Shown: positions 27,717-36,026 of the stretch, in pieces
How the letters are laid out: each line of letters opens with the position of its first letter
Numbering within the stretch: the stretch's first letter is position 1
From: a virus
Direction: 5' to 3' (one strand)
DNA: 64,000 bases
IMG/VR virus record: IMGVR_UViG_3300020205_002287
Span: 1 to 64,000 of that record
Translations under genes and position numbers: made by a program
The notes under the pieces: generated by a model
The model's input: only the letters and a program-made list of their open reading frames with translations
Database searches by the model: none
Told to the model about the DNA's origin: nothing

Positions 27717-28265
27717 TTAGAGTTGTCTAACCTCAAGGGCAACAAAGCCTGAAGCTTCGAGCACTTCTTGAGCAATAAGAGATGGCATACCAGCCATAAC
27801 TCCAAGTGCTGTTTTTTTGTCGTACTTAGGATACAGTACGCAGAGTTCAGTGATTGCTTCTTCGTTCCACATGTTAGCTTCAGCAGAAGTCAGCTGTCCA
27901 CCCTGGACCAATTGCTCCATCTTCTTAACAACCTGCTTATATTCAACTCGATTCAGTACTCGCCAAACAATGTGCTTGTCATAAGAAATAGATGTAACAT
28001 AAACGTCTCCGTAATGTTGCTTCCATTGCTTAATCATTCCAGCATTGGGGCCACCGTCCCAGATTTCTACATCATCTGCCAGATCTTCAATGTCTTTTGA
28101 CTCTTCAACTTCAAGATCAAGATCGTATTCTTCGATTGCTTCTTGAGCTCTTACGTCGATGGCATCTGGATCATCGGTTGTGACCAATGTGACTGCTTCA
28201 TCAAAACCTAAATTTTTGATATCCTCTGGGGTATCTCCTATTACTACTTTTCTTTGATTTGCCAT
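27717..28265 (-). CDS. First tail-assembly chaperone-like protein (182 aa)
   Basis: The N-terminal 70 residues are very acidic (Asp/Glu-rich). Residues about 80-178 form the domain shared with the following 207-residue protein, ending in SLIAQEVLEASGFVAL. Acidic small proteins between tube and tape measure genes are typical tail-assembly chaperones, which coat the tape measure until tube polymerisation. It has its own leader with a good promoter-like sequence (TTGAAA, 17 bases, TATTAT) and an AAGGAG ribosome binding site about 10 bases before the ATG. I saw no heptanucleotide slip site near the stop, so no programmed frameshift is proposed. Confidence 0.65.
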   Translation of the reverse strand: MANQRKVVIGDTPEDIKNLGFDEAVTLVTTDDPDAIDVRAQEAIEEYDLDLEVEESKDIEDLADDVEIWDGGPNAGMIKQWKQHYGDVYVTSISYDKHIVWRVLNRVEYKQVVKKMEQLVQGGQLTSAEANMWNEEAITELCVLYPKYDKKTALGVMAGMPSLIAQEVLEASGFVALEVRQL

Positions 28266-28283
28266 ATTAATGTTTCTCCTTAG

Positions 28284-28299
28284 TATGTATCAGTACATA
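28284..28299. promoter_or_regulatory. Inverted repeat overlapping the predicted start site
   Basis: TATGTA-TCAG-TACATA is a perfect six-base-arm inverted repeat that overlaps the end of the -10 element and the expected transcription start. It could be an operator or a small 5' hairpin in the leader. No matching repeat was found elsewhere by eye, so binding by a regulator is only a possibility. Confidence 0.3.
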
Positions 28300-28325
28300 A
28301 TATCATAAAATTACTTTTTTTTCAA
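28297..28325 (-). promoter_or_regulatory. Sigma70-like promoter before the chaperone/tape-measure genes
   Basis: On the minus strand TTGAAA (28325-28320) is followed by a 17-base spacer and TATTAT (28302-28297), a good fit to the bacterial housekeeping consensus, with an AT-rich flank. Initiation near 28290 would give a leader of about 25 bases before the ATG at 28265. It would allow separate control of the chaperones and the giant tail genes downstream. Sequence-only prediction in AT-rich DNA, so chance matches are possible. Confidence 0.55.
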
Positions 28326-28341
28326 TTATAAATCACTAAAA

Positions 28342-29307
28342 TTAAAAGCTCCAGCTAGTACTTGGATCTTGTAATAACTGGTCATAAGTAAGTGAGCTAG
28401 GATCAATATTAGATGGCGCATCAGAATCTGAAGTATTATTAGCAGACATTCCTTTTATGAAATCAAGCTTTGCTTCAGTAAAATAATAATCTCTAGCTAT
28501 AAATTGATAACTCTCACCAATTGCCATACCACCTGGGTTATAGGTTGTTGACATATTCATTAAATTAACTTGCTGAAGTATTATTTTCATTGGACTTACT
28601 TTATTGTCCATTTTAATAGTTCTTTGATTAACGTCAAAAGACATTTGATTATTTAAATAACTAGAAGTACTTGTGTCTTCAGAAGCATTGGCGCTGAATG
28701 GACTTAGGGCTGTTTCTTCTAGTCCGTACAAAATAACAAAATTAAATGGTGGGTGGGCGCTGAATATATTGGTAGTGTCATATCCAGAAACTGCCGGGTC
28801 AGAAGTTATTCTATCCAATTGACTATAGGCCCAAAATTTTTCTATATTACTTTCATCGCTTGAAGAAAGTTGTGAATCTAATCGTGAAACAATTGTGTCT
28901 TTTGGTGTCCTAGTACTTTTATTCATCGCTCGAGATTTTGCTGCTTTTTCTAGAAGCTCTGTCATTCTGCGCGGATACCTGGTGAATATACTTATTTCAC
29001 CACTAATGATTCTTGAACCCAGCATGACCGTATCATAATTGTATGACCAGAATCCGTAAACAGGTTGTTTTTCCTGTCTAACGGAATAGGAAAAGGAAGC
29101 AATATCTAATTCATCTTCTGGACCAAAAAGACCATCAATGTATACTTTTACATCTTCCCCACTGAAGTAGTAATCATAATAATTATTAAAAGTTTTGTCA
29201 GTATCTGGTGCCCTACCTGCGTAGACTCTATCTATGTGATTTGATAAGGGATCGTATTCTTTATCAAATTTCCAAAACTTTTTATTATCTAATCTTGATT
29301 CCGGCAT
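28342..29307 (-). CDS. Third tail-tube-like protein (321 aa), divergent
   Basis: This protein follows two clear tube paralogues and shares their order of motifs in weaker form: FSGEDVKVYIDG, then a SFSYSVRQEKQPVYGF hairpin, then a SGEISIFTRYP strand, a HPPFNFVILYG strand and a final GESYQFIARDYYF strand. This is the T4 gp19-type tube fold pattern with a longer loop in the middle and an extra N-terminal extension of about 45 residues. Possible roles are a tube-cap, tube-initiator or baseplate-proximal ring. It precedes the chaperone promoter by about 16 bases. The tube-fold call is by pattern only. Confidence 0.6.
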   Translation of the reverse strand: MPESRLDNKKFWKFDKEYDPLSNHIDRVYAGRAPDTDKTFNNYYDYYFSGEDVKVYIDGLFGPEDELDIASFSYSVRQEKQPVYGFWSYNYDTVMLGSRIISGEISIFTRYPRRMTELLEKAAKSRAMNKSTRTPKDTIVSRLDSQLSSSDESNIEKFWAYSQLDRITSDPAVSGYDTTNIFSAHPPFNFVILYGLEETALSPFSANASEDTSTSSYLNNQMSFDVNQRTIKMDNKVSPMKIILQQVNLMNMSTTYNPGGMAIGESYQFIARDYYFTEAKLDFIKGMSANNTSDSDAPSNIDPSSLTYDQLLQDPSTSWSF

Positions 29308-29336
29308 TATTACCTGCTATCTAGCGATGTTTTCTA

Positions 29337-30071
29337 TCATATTGGGATGATACGTTCTACCATATTTTGATTATAAAATTCAGATATTTTGTCTACAGCT
29401 TCGTCACCAAATATATTTCTAGATATTTGCACATCTCTTTGGGTTACTGCTGGATCTTTCGTCGAGTCTATTTCAGAACTAATATCCATTTTGACCATGG
29501 GTTGAATACCACGAGCCATGTAGGTGTAAGTCTGTTCAGTAATTAAGTCATCAATTGATATTGTTTGACCTTCATCTACAATAGTAATGCCAAAGATCTT
29601 CATTTTAGCAGATTGGCCATACTCATTGAAGAAAGAAATTACTATGTCAAATGGCGGAAGCATGTCAGCTAGCGGGGCGAAGAAACCGTTTCTTCTTCCT
29701 AGAAGTTCTCTATATTTTTTAATTTTATAAAATGCATACTCGTTAAAAACAGTAAATATTAAGCTTCCAGCTATTGTTCTGCCACCCTTAATGAAGCCTC
29801 TTACATTTACATGCCCAAGAGTTCTAACAGGAGAATTCTCTCTATGTATTGAATATGATAATGTTTGCAGTTCGCCCAATTCAATAACATCACCATCATT
29901 AGTGATTTTTCCGTCCTCGCCTATAACTGGGATGATCATTGTTGCTACGGCATCTGCGCCAGAAAACGATATATTCTGAAAAGATAATTTAGGATCATAA
30001 GTCCCATGAGGCTCAGTATCCTGCGGCGGATCAATATTAATCTTTGGTTTACCAGTATAAATCTTTGTCAT
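29337..30071 (-). CDS. Second tail-tube-like protein (244 aa)
   Basis: It is a clear paralogue of the upstream 225-residue tube protein. Both share FSGAD(I/A)VAT, a SYSIHRENSPVRTLG-type hairpin, RxIAGSLIFTVF, PPFDI, FNEYGQSA and the closing EQTYTYMARGIQPM-type strand. An extra loop of about 12 residues follows the first strand. The tube family forms the channel through which DNA passes. With a hairpin placed between it and the first tube gene, this copy is probably made in smaller amounts and may form the tube end or the initiator ring. Shine-Dalgarno AAGGATAAGGA precedes the ATG. Confidence 0.7.
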   Translation of the reverse strand: MTKIYTGKPKINIDPPQDTEPHGTYDPKLSFQNISFSGADAVATMIIPVIGEDGKITNDGDVIELGELQTLSYSIHRENSPVRTLGHVNVRGFIKGGRTIAGSLIFTVFNEYAFYKIKKYRELLGRRNGFFAPLADMLPPFDIVISFFNEYGQSAKMKIFGITIVDEGQTISIDDLITEQTYTYMARGIQPMVKMDISSEIDSTKDPAVTQRDVQISRNIFGDEAVDKISEFYNQNMVERIIPI

Positions 30072-30094
30072 TATTCCTTATCCTTATAATGAAA

Positions 30095-30123
30095 TGTGCA
30101 CGGGGGAAGATCCCCCGTGCACA
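30095..30123 (-). terminator. Strong hairpin after the major tube gene
   Basis: GTGCACGGGGGA and TCCCCCGTGCAC form a perfect 12-base stem (13 with a flanking T-A pair) around a three-base loop. It starts 25 bases beyond the stop of the tube gene. The downstream strand reads ATTTCATTATAAGG, so the T-tract is poor. It may be an attenuating terminator, an RNA-stabilising 3' end, or both. It would lower expression of the second and third tube-like genes relative to the first. Confidence 0.6.
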
Positions 30124-30147
30124 CCTGTCAACCTAGAGTAGTTTCTA

Positions 30148-30825
30148 TTACGGTCTGATGATATCTGACTTAAGGGCATTTGCTTGGATAAAGTCAAGAG
30201 CGTCCACGTCAGCGTTGTCAATGAGACCATCTGTTTTAATTGTGTACATCGGGCCGAGTTCACGAGCAACATAAGTCATTGTTTCTTCAATGACGATGTC
30301 ATCCATTGAAGCGCCTGAACCTTCGTTCAAGAGTTCGCAACCATAGATCGATCTAACGGCAGATTGGCCATACTCGTTCACAAATGTGATAGTAATATCA
30401 AAGGGAGGAATTTGGTCAGCGTAGTAAGGAACTTTCTTTACAACACTGAGCGCCTGGTCATTGACATCGGCTATTCCGCGATACTTATAAGATGTATCCC
30501 CAGGAAGTGCGTTATGGCTTCTTGTGTAGAAAACCTGTGTCGGATCACCATTTGCACGATTCTTGTCCAACATTGTATACAACGCTGGGCGATCAAAAAC
30601 TGTGAAAATTAATGAGCCTGCAATACCTCTTTTTCCTCTTGAGAATGAACGAGGATTAGGTGAACCCATTGTGTAAATGGGAGCTTTTTCTCTAGTGACA
30701 GAGAAAGTAATGCCCGAAAGAGCACCAATTTCAATTCCACCAAAAGTGGCTACAATGTCTGCACCTGAGAAGGTGGTGTAGGTATTTAGGTATTTATTTA
30801 CTGATGTATAATCTTCAGTTGCCAT
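30148..30825 (-). CDS. Major tail tube protein (225 aa)
   Basis: The size, location directly after the sheath gene, a strong ribosome site (GGAGGGT) and a hairpin after the stop suit an abundant tail tube protein. The motif order fits the T4 gp19-like tube fold: FSGADIVATFGG, a TFSVTREKAPIYTMG hairpin, RGIAGSLIFTVFD, PPFDITITFVNEYGQSA and a final EETMTYVAREL strand. Tube rings stack beneath the head connector inside the sheath. Two further copies follow downstream. This copy is the shortest and closest to the sheath, so I call it the main tube. Confidence 0.8.
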   Translation of the reverse strand: MATEDYTSVNKYLNTYTTFSGADIVATFGGIEIGALSGITFSVTREKAPIYTMGSPNPRSFSRGKRGIAGSLIFTVFDRPALYTMLDKNRANGDPTQVFYTRSHNALPGDTSYKYRGIADVNDQALSVVKKVPYYADQIPPFDITITFVNEYGQSAVRSIYGCELLNEGSGASMDDIVIEETMTYVARELGPMYTIKTDGLIDNADVDALDFIQANALKSDIIRP

Positions 30826-30850
30826 TTTGAATTACCCTCCAATCGGTATA

Positions 30851-32122
30851 TTATAAGTTAATGGCTACCTGGACTTCGATTGTTTTAAGTTCGAAGGCAG
30901 GTGTTAAAACGAGGTCAACAATCGCTTTATTTTGGTTGGGAACATACGAAACTGTAAAATCGCTTCCCAATAAAGCACCCATGAGCTGCATTCCTCTTAG
31001 ACCAGAAGTAATTGCTGTTTCCATCGCATTGCGAACTTGAATGTTCGATGGCTCACCAATAAACTTCTGGCAAACTTGTCTAATGACAAGAGAAGCTTCG
31101 TCAACAATTCTCTTCGTTGACAAACGAGTGTAGTCTGATGTTGTCTGAGCAAATGTCAAACCCTCACCAAAAACTGCTACTTTATTAAAGTTAAGAACAA
31201 CAGTATTAATACCCTTTTCACTCAAAGCTTGCTGCTGAGTTCTTGTTGGAGCATAACGAAGAGCCTCAACATTGTAAAGTGGCTTATTAACCACTGAACT
31301 ATATGAAGCCAGTCTGCTCATTGAGGCTGCTAAAAAGGCTGCACCATTTGAATAGCCGAATTGTGTCGTTCCCGATGAATAATTAACTGGCTTGATCTCA
31401 GTAGCAATGATAGTGACGTACGGTCCGACTGTCTTCCATGCATCTCCAGAATCTCTGTCCGGTAATCCAGACAAAGCAATTTTAGTTGCTATTTGACCTG
31501 GGGTCATTCTTTCATAGGTGGCAGTTCCGCCAAGAGTTGTACTAGCCAAGAAAGGCTTAACGCCCATAACGCCTATACAGGGGTTTGTGCTTTCTGAAAT
31601 TTCTTTAACCTTAACTGCGACTTTATAGGCCCAGTTTGTTGCATAGGCGGTATTGTTGTCAGCGTGAAAACCGTATTCTCTGTCATCACTGGGTGTAGCA
31701 GCATTTGCATTCCAGTCATTGGGGTCCGAACCACGGCCCCAAGGGATGATGATATCCGGAACTGCTGATTCTGCTGCGACAAAAGCTGGGTCAAAAACAG
31801 ATCCACCAAAGGTCGAACTTGTTACTGTGCAGAGTGTATGATCAAATACTGTATCACTTGGAAGTGGAACGATGAAAATTCTTTCAGCACCAGCGGTGAC
31901 CAATTCGACGAATGCACGGTGTGCGTCTGATCCATTACCAAATGCGGTAATTGCATCAGCTTCGTTTGATACTCTAACTACGTCAAGGTCGGGAACTCCA
32001 CCGGTATTGTCAGCAGTGCTGCGCTTTGCGATGGTTACAATTCTCGGACCAACAGGTGCGTCTTGTCTCGACACACTGTAAAAACGATCTCTTATTAAGG
32101 TTGTTACTCCAGGTATAGCCAT
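30851..32122 (-). CDS. Major tail sheath protein (423 aa)
   Basis: The N-terminus (MAIPGVTTLIRDRF) and the segment with a TAGAERIFIVPL strand match the start of contractile tail sheath proteins. The C-terminal 150 residues carry the conserved sheath domain: EKGINTVVLNFNKVAVFGEG, SDYTRLSTKRIVDE, then a final beta arm that would thread into neighbouring subunits. A very strong Shine-Dalgarno (GGAGGT) and a leader region of about 110 bases suit a highly expressed gene. The tube gene follows directly. A second sheath-like gene lies two genes upstream. Confidence 0.85.
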   Translation of the reverse strand: MAIPGVTTLIRDRFYSVSRQDAPVGPRIVTIAKRSTADNTGGVPDLDVVRVSNEADAITAFGNGSDAHRAFVELVTAGAERIFIVPLPSDTVFDHTLCTVTSSTFGGSVFDPAFVAAESAVPDIIIPWGRGSDPNDWNANAATPSDDREYGFHADNNTAYATNWAYKVAVKVKEISESTNPCIGVMGVKPFLASTTLGGTATYERMTPGQIATKIALSGLPDRDSGDAWKTVGPYVTIIATEIKPVNYSSGTTQFGYSNGAAFLAASMSRLASYSSVVNKPLYNVEALRYAPTRTQQQALSEKGINTVVLNFNKVAVFGEGLTFAQTTSDYTRLSTKRIVDEASLVIRQVCQKFIGEPSNIQVRNAMETAITSGLRGMQLMGALLGSDFTVSYVPNQNKAIVDLVLTPAFELKTIEVQVAINL

Positions 32123-32234
32123 ATTATTTTTAGACCTCCGATTGGGAATCTTTTAGAATCTTCATTTATAGTAACAGGCAAGTTATAAAAACAACTTCAC
32201 AAACATTTATCTGAAGATAAATATATAGGTTTGG
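32123..32234 (-). promoter_or_regulatory. Leader region of the sheath gene: hairpin and TATAAAT element
   Basis: This 112-base gap holds an inverted repeat with eight-base arms (ATTTATCT and AGATAAAT, 32205-32222) soon after the preceding stop, with TTTTT about 14 bases later. Closer to the sheath gene is TATAAATG (32170-32163), similar to T4-type late promoter -10 boxes, about 40 bases before the sheath ATG. The hairpin could end the previous transcript while the second element starts a new one. Both are AT-rich and could arise by chance. Confidence 0.35.
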
Positions 32235-33131
32235 CTAGTAATTTGGGGTGGCAGATTGCTGTAAGTCAACTATATTTATAGTGACATCTTCAAAATTTGG
32301 TGTCGCTAATGATTCAACGATACTTCTTTCATATGCCATCCAAGTTCTTGCATCCACTGCGATCTTCTGGATTCTTTCATTCTTAATCGCAAATGTTTTT
32401 TCTGTAGTTAACATATAGGTTACAGTTCTTTTATGCAGGTCTTTTCCATCTCTATTTATTTCAGAATCGGAAAGTCTTCTAGAATACACTAGTTCTGAGG
32501 CACCCGCAGCTTTAAAGACTGGAGTATATTCCAACATAAAATCTTCAAAAGCTTCTATAACCTGATCAGCTAATACTGACGCATCGAGATCATCCCTAGT
32601 TGTTGTAATATTATTATTTTGAAATGTTCCCACTTTTGTAAGAACTGAAAATGAAACTATGTTTTGAAATTTTTGACCATACACTGTTACGGTATTTTCC
32701 AATACATTTTGTCTCATTCTAGGCTTTGGCTCTGTAGTATGAGTTTTTCTTAATTCCAAAGAATAAACAATAATTGCTGGGAATTCTTCTAAAGCTGTTA
32801 ATCCAGAACTTGATGACGCTGGCGCAGAAGATATCTCACTAACTTGTGTGCTAGATGCCATGGTATCGGAATAGGTACTACTAGTCTCCCTATTGATACC
32901 GCTGGGCAGGATGGGTATTGTAGGATAACTTTCTTCCCATACTTTTTTTACTAAACCTATAAATTCAAGATAACTTAGATTTCCAGAATATATTTCTTCT
33001 ACGCCATTCTCATCCAGTCTTCGGTAGCCTGGAGATTGGAGCACTGAATCTTTTAGCTGACTAGCCCAAATTGGTTCTGTAAATCTACTTTTTCTTCCAT
33101 GGGAAGGGAACCCCCTATTTATATATGCCAT
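32235..33131 (-). CDS. Putative tail terminator/completion protein (about 298 aa)
   Basis: I chose ATG at 33131 because AGGAG sits seven bases upstream and the gene then begins two bases after the sheath-like gene ends; a frame extension to 33167 lacks this. The N-terminal 70 residues are basic, followed by a Ser-rich linker (STQVSEISSAPASSSSG). The C-terminal domain has strands and helices in the order seen in tail completion proteins: FPAIIVYSLELRK, FQNIVSFSVLTK, a long helix (ADQVIEAFEDFMLEY) and RTVTYMLTTEK. Position between two sheath genes fits a role at the tail-to-head end. The family assignment is tentative. Confidence 0.5.
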   Translation of the reverse strand: MAYINRGFPSHGRKSRFTEPIWASQLKDSVLQSPGYRRLDENGVEEIYSGNLSYLEFIGLVKKVWEESYPTIPILPSGINRETSSTYSDTMASSTQVSEISSAPASSSSGLTALEEFPAIIVYSLELRKTHTTEPKPRMRQNVLENTVTVYGQKFQNIVSFSVLTKVGTFQNNNITTTRDDLDASVLADQVIEAFEDFMLEYTPVFKAAGASELVYSRRLSDSEINRDGKDLHKRTVTYMLTTEKTFAIKNERIQKIAVDARTWMAYERSIVESLATPNFEDVTINIVDLQQSATPNY

Positions 33132-33132
33132 A

Positions 33133-34743
33133 TTAAACTCCTGGTCCTGTTGATAAAGCGAAGTCAATTTTCTTTAGCCCTAGAGCAGAAAGAACTTCTA
33201 TATAGAATATTATATTTCCAACAGTGGTACTACTTACTTCTACGTTAAAAGAATAAGTAACTATAATTTTATCGCTCTTTAAAGATTCTAATAAAGATCT
33301 TACATCGTCTACGACTTTATCGTATCCGAGTTGACCGATAGCCTTATATCCATATCCTCTAATCCTACTTACTAGAAGAGCTACAAGTCTCATTTGTGCC
33401 GCTTTATGCAAGGTGGATTCTGGATGAGAGAGGGTATACTCATTGGTTAAATACACTTCAAATGGAACAGATCTTCTAGTCTTTTTGCCTCTATATATAG
33501 TATTGACCCCTATATCATCTAATCTTTGATATTCAGATTGAGATAAGTCTGCCCCATACAATGACATTGCTCCTGGTATTCTTGTTCTAATGAGACCCAT
33601 ATTCAGTGGTCTTGAGGCGAACATTCCCGCTAGCGACGCAGCGATTGATGAAACATAGGAAGTTTTAATCTGATCATGCTGATAGACAGCTTCGCCATAT
33701 ACTGGGATAACAAATCTTCCATTATCTGAAGAAATTTGACCAGTCATATTTATTGTAGTTAATTTATCAGTTAGGACAGAATTTGCTTCTAATAAATCAA
33801 TATCTGAAGACGTAACACCACCACTTCTTGATCCGATTACTCCAATTTGAACATAACCAGTAGTGTTGTGGAAATCAGCGCAATAATCAGCTAACTGGGT
33901 TACGAAATCAACTCCACCTGTTTTAATGATAGAAGTTTCTAATGGAACAATAATATCAATAAAATCTAAGTCTTGAATTATGGAATATGTTTCTTCTAAT
34001 CTTTCGTAATATTTTTCATAAAAAGTATATTCACTCGGTGTGGCGGCGTTTCTGTCAAATAGAGTATTAGAAATATTTCTATCAGAATATTTATCTACAT
34101 ATTCAGACATGGGAGCTGTTGCACAAATCATAATATCTCTAGCCCCCGCGGCGTATGCATCGAATACACCTCTTAGCAGAGGGCTAGAAAGATCTGCTCC
34201 AAGAAGATCAATCGCACTTTGCATTGACCTAACATTAACGGGGTTATTAAATTCCATTCCATTTGCGTGGCCAATTAATAAAATTGTACTAGTATTATTT
34301 GAGTTTAACTGTTCATAACTTGGCTTATAGTTTACTACGGTACTTTTATTTGGAGAAATAACTATTGGACTTAAAGTCGATACTTCACCTTGAACTTGAA
34401 ACTTTGCACTTATGTTTAAATTTCCGGTGGAGTTAGTTGTTTGCGCAATAACAGAATAAATTCCCTCGTATAATTTATCTGGAATTTTGTAATAAAAAGT
34501 AAATTCTTTGGAATTACTTTTTTGACTAGAGGTATGCACACGGTGGTCGCCCTCTAAAGGATATTCTGGTTGCATTAAATAAGAATAAGGACCGTCAATT
34601 ATTGGACCGCTACCATACTCTCCTCTAATGACAGAGAAATATATATCTAATGGTGTTGAATTATTAGTTGGGTCATATATATTTCCTTCTGAAATAAATA
34701 TAAATTTAAATTGTACCGACTGACCTCTGCTAACTATTAACAT
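33133..34743 (-). CDS. Second sheath-like protein with N-terminal beta domain (536 aa)
   Basis: The start is taken as ATG at 34743 (MLIVSRGQSV), with GAGAG upstream; the TTG at 34767 would overlap the preceding gene. Residues about 1-120 form a beta-rich, Ig-like extension. Then comes a sheath-type body: STILLIGHANG, a PLLRGVFDAYAAGARDIMI segment, and at the end DIGVNTIYRGKKTRRSVPF and a closing strand pair. These match the order in the main sheath at 30851-32122, although identity looks low. It may form a special ring at the neck or baseplate, or a decorated sheath. The extra N-terminal domain would lie on the outer surface. Confidence 0.65.
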   Translation of the reverse strand: MLIVSRGQSVQFKFIFISEGNIYDPTNNSTPLDIYFSVIRGEYGSGPIIDGPYSYLMQPEYPLEGDHRVHTSSQKSNSKEFTFYYKIPDKLYEGIYSVIAQTTNSTGNLNISAKFQVQGEVSTLSPIVISPNKSTVVNYKPSYEQLNSNNTSTILLIGHANGMEFNNPVNVRSMQSAIDLLGADLSSPLLRGVFDAYAAGARDIMICATAPMSEYVDKYSDRNISNTLFDRNAATPSEYTFYEKYYERLEETYSIIQDLDFIDIIVPLETSIIKTGGVDFVTQLADYCADFHNTTGYVQIGVIGSRSGGVTSSDIDLLEANSVLTDKLTTINMTGQISSDNGRFVIPVYGEAVYQHDQIKTSYVSSIAASLAGMFASRPLNMGLIRTRIPGAMSLYGADLSQSEYQRLDDIGVNTIYRGKKTRRSVPFEVYLTNEYTLSHPESTLHKAAQMRLVALLVSRIRGYGYKAIGQLGYDKVVDDVRSLLESLKSDKIIVTYSFNVEVSSTTVGNIIFYIEVLSALGLKKIDFALSTGPGV

Positions 34744-34744
34744 A

Positions 34745-35116
34745 TTATTTCTCTCTAGTTGCGCCAACTATCCAATAGTTAATCTTACCATGTCTGCCTC
34801 TTACTGCAGTGATAGCATCAATCTTGAACATTGTATAGTTTTTTGTTGCTTTGGCGGAATAATTCTCATATATCCTATCACCCTCTTTGGGGTAAACGGT
34901 GTCTTCGAAATAATATACTGCATCATATTTGGTCAAAAGACCTTCATCATATTCTTGTGTTGAATTAGAATTTGCAGCTCCTGATTGACCAACCTGCCTA
35001 GTTGTTACTAATTCAAATTGATTATAATGATTTCCATTTGCAAGTATTCTTTGAATGTGAACATTATGCCCCCATTCTCTAAGAATCTTTTTGAATGTTT
35101 TTTTGACATCAATCAC
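34745..35116 (-). CDS. Head-tail joining protein (about 123 aa)
   Basis: I prefer the GTG at 35116, which gives an eight-base overlap (GTGATTGA) with the adaptor gene; an ATG at 35149 would overlap by 41 bases and has no visible ribosome site. The protein has a helix (VKKTFKKILREWG) followed by a compact beta barrel ending FKIDAITAVRGRHGKINYWIV. That length and order fit head completion or stopper proteins placed between adaptor and tail genes. The location just after the adaptor supports this. Homology is by pattern and is not firm. Confidence 0.5.
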   Translation of the reverse strand: MIDVKKTFKKILREWGHNVHIQRILANGNHYNQFELVTTRQVGQSGAANSNSTQEYDEGLLTKYDAVYYFEDTVYPKEGDRIYENYSAKATKNYTMFKIDAITAVRGRHGKINYWIVGATREK

Positions 35117-36011
35117 GGCTTCTAAAACCTCTATTGGGCATAGGGTCATGGCTTGCTGGGACAGTTCTTACTGGACCGTATAATTCTCTATCCGTAAGAT
35201 AAGCCACTTTTCCGCCATCTACTTGTGGCATTTTGCCACCAGAATAAACTGGACCCATAGTTGGTAGGCCTTTCATCTGAAATCCCCTTGGACTAACTTT
35301 ATTCGATAGCATTTCTTTTCTAAGCGCTGTGGCAATCTGACACCATGTAGTAGCATTGTCTCTTGTGACTTTATTTCTTGGTATAGATTTATTTGTAAGA
35401 CTAAAATCCCCAAGGCTTATAGATATCTCGTCATCACTGCCGTAGCCATAAGTTCTACTTAGCTCACATGCTGTAGCAGCTTTAATGTATTCATATACAA
35501 TAAATGAAAGATCACTACCGTCGTCGGTCTCTACCAGACTGTAGATACCTTTAACCTCATTAGAGAAGTTGTGGGCAATTTCGCCTATTTCTAACATCGT
35601 TGCGTCAGGAAAATAAGAGAGTAATTGCTCAGGGTCAATATAAAGAGGGAGTACATCTGGTGCAAAAGTGATTGTTTCATCATTTTTGAGAGTTATTGTT
35701 GGCTGATATTCTTCTACTGTGGAACTAACGTATAATCTTTGTTCTATAACTACAGTATTAGAATTAGCTAATATACCAGTAAACTTAACCGTATATGTAT
35801 CGGCTATAGTTGGAGTATAATCAAAGTAAAATATTGAACTAGATATTTGACTAGAAGTATCCGTGACCACAGTCGCATTGGAAGAGTTTTTTATTATTAC
35901 TTGTGGGTTGGCTACAGGAGATAATGCTACTTCATTTCCATTGGCGTCAATATCTTTAAATTTTACAGTTATTCTAACTGTGTCACTGACTACAACTCTA
36001 TCTGTTGACAT
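35109..36011 (-). CDS. Head-tail adaptor protein with N-terminal Ig-like domain (300 aa)
   Basis: Residues about 1-95 form a beta-sandwich pattern (VSDTVRITVKFKD, FYFDYTPTIADTYTVKF) like the Ig-like domains often added to virion proteins. Residues about 115-225 are helical (LLSYFPDATMLEIGEIAHNF, IVYEYIKAATACELSR), the expected pattern of a head-tail connector bound under the portal. The C-terminus is a Gly/Pro-rich arm. A ribosome site AGAGGT precedes the ATG. The gene overlaps the joining protein by eight bases. Function is inferred from neighbours and helix order. Confidence 0.5.
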   Translation of the reverse strand: MSTDRVVVSDTVRITVKFKDIDANGNEVALSPVANPQVIIKNSSNATVVTDTSSQISSSIFYFDYTPTIADTYTVKFTGILANSNTVVIEQRLYVSSTVEEYQPTITLKNDETITFAPDVLPLYIDPEQLLSYFPDATMLEIGEIAHNFSNEVKGIYSLVETDDGSDLSFIVYEYIKAATACELSRTYGYGSDDEISISLGDFSLTNKSIPRNKVTRDNATTWCQIATALRKEMLSNKVSPRGFQMKGLPTMGPVYSGGKMPQVDGGKVAYLTDRELYGPVRTVPASHDPMPNRGFRSRD

Positions 36012-36026
36012 TTTTTACCTCTTAGT

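Noticed and set aside
27700-27760. Programmed -1 frameshift joining the two tail chaperones
   Set aside because: No X XXY YYZ slip string was found near the stop, and the second gene has its own ATG and encodes a full copy of the shared domain.
35117-35149. ATG at 35149 as start of the head-tail joining protein
   Set aside because: It needs a 41-base overlap with the adaptor gene and has no ribosome site; the GTG at 35116 gives a compact overlap. It remains possible.
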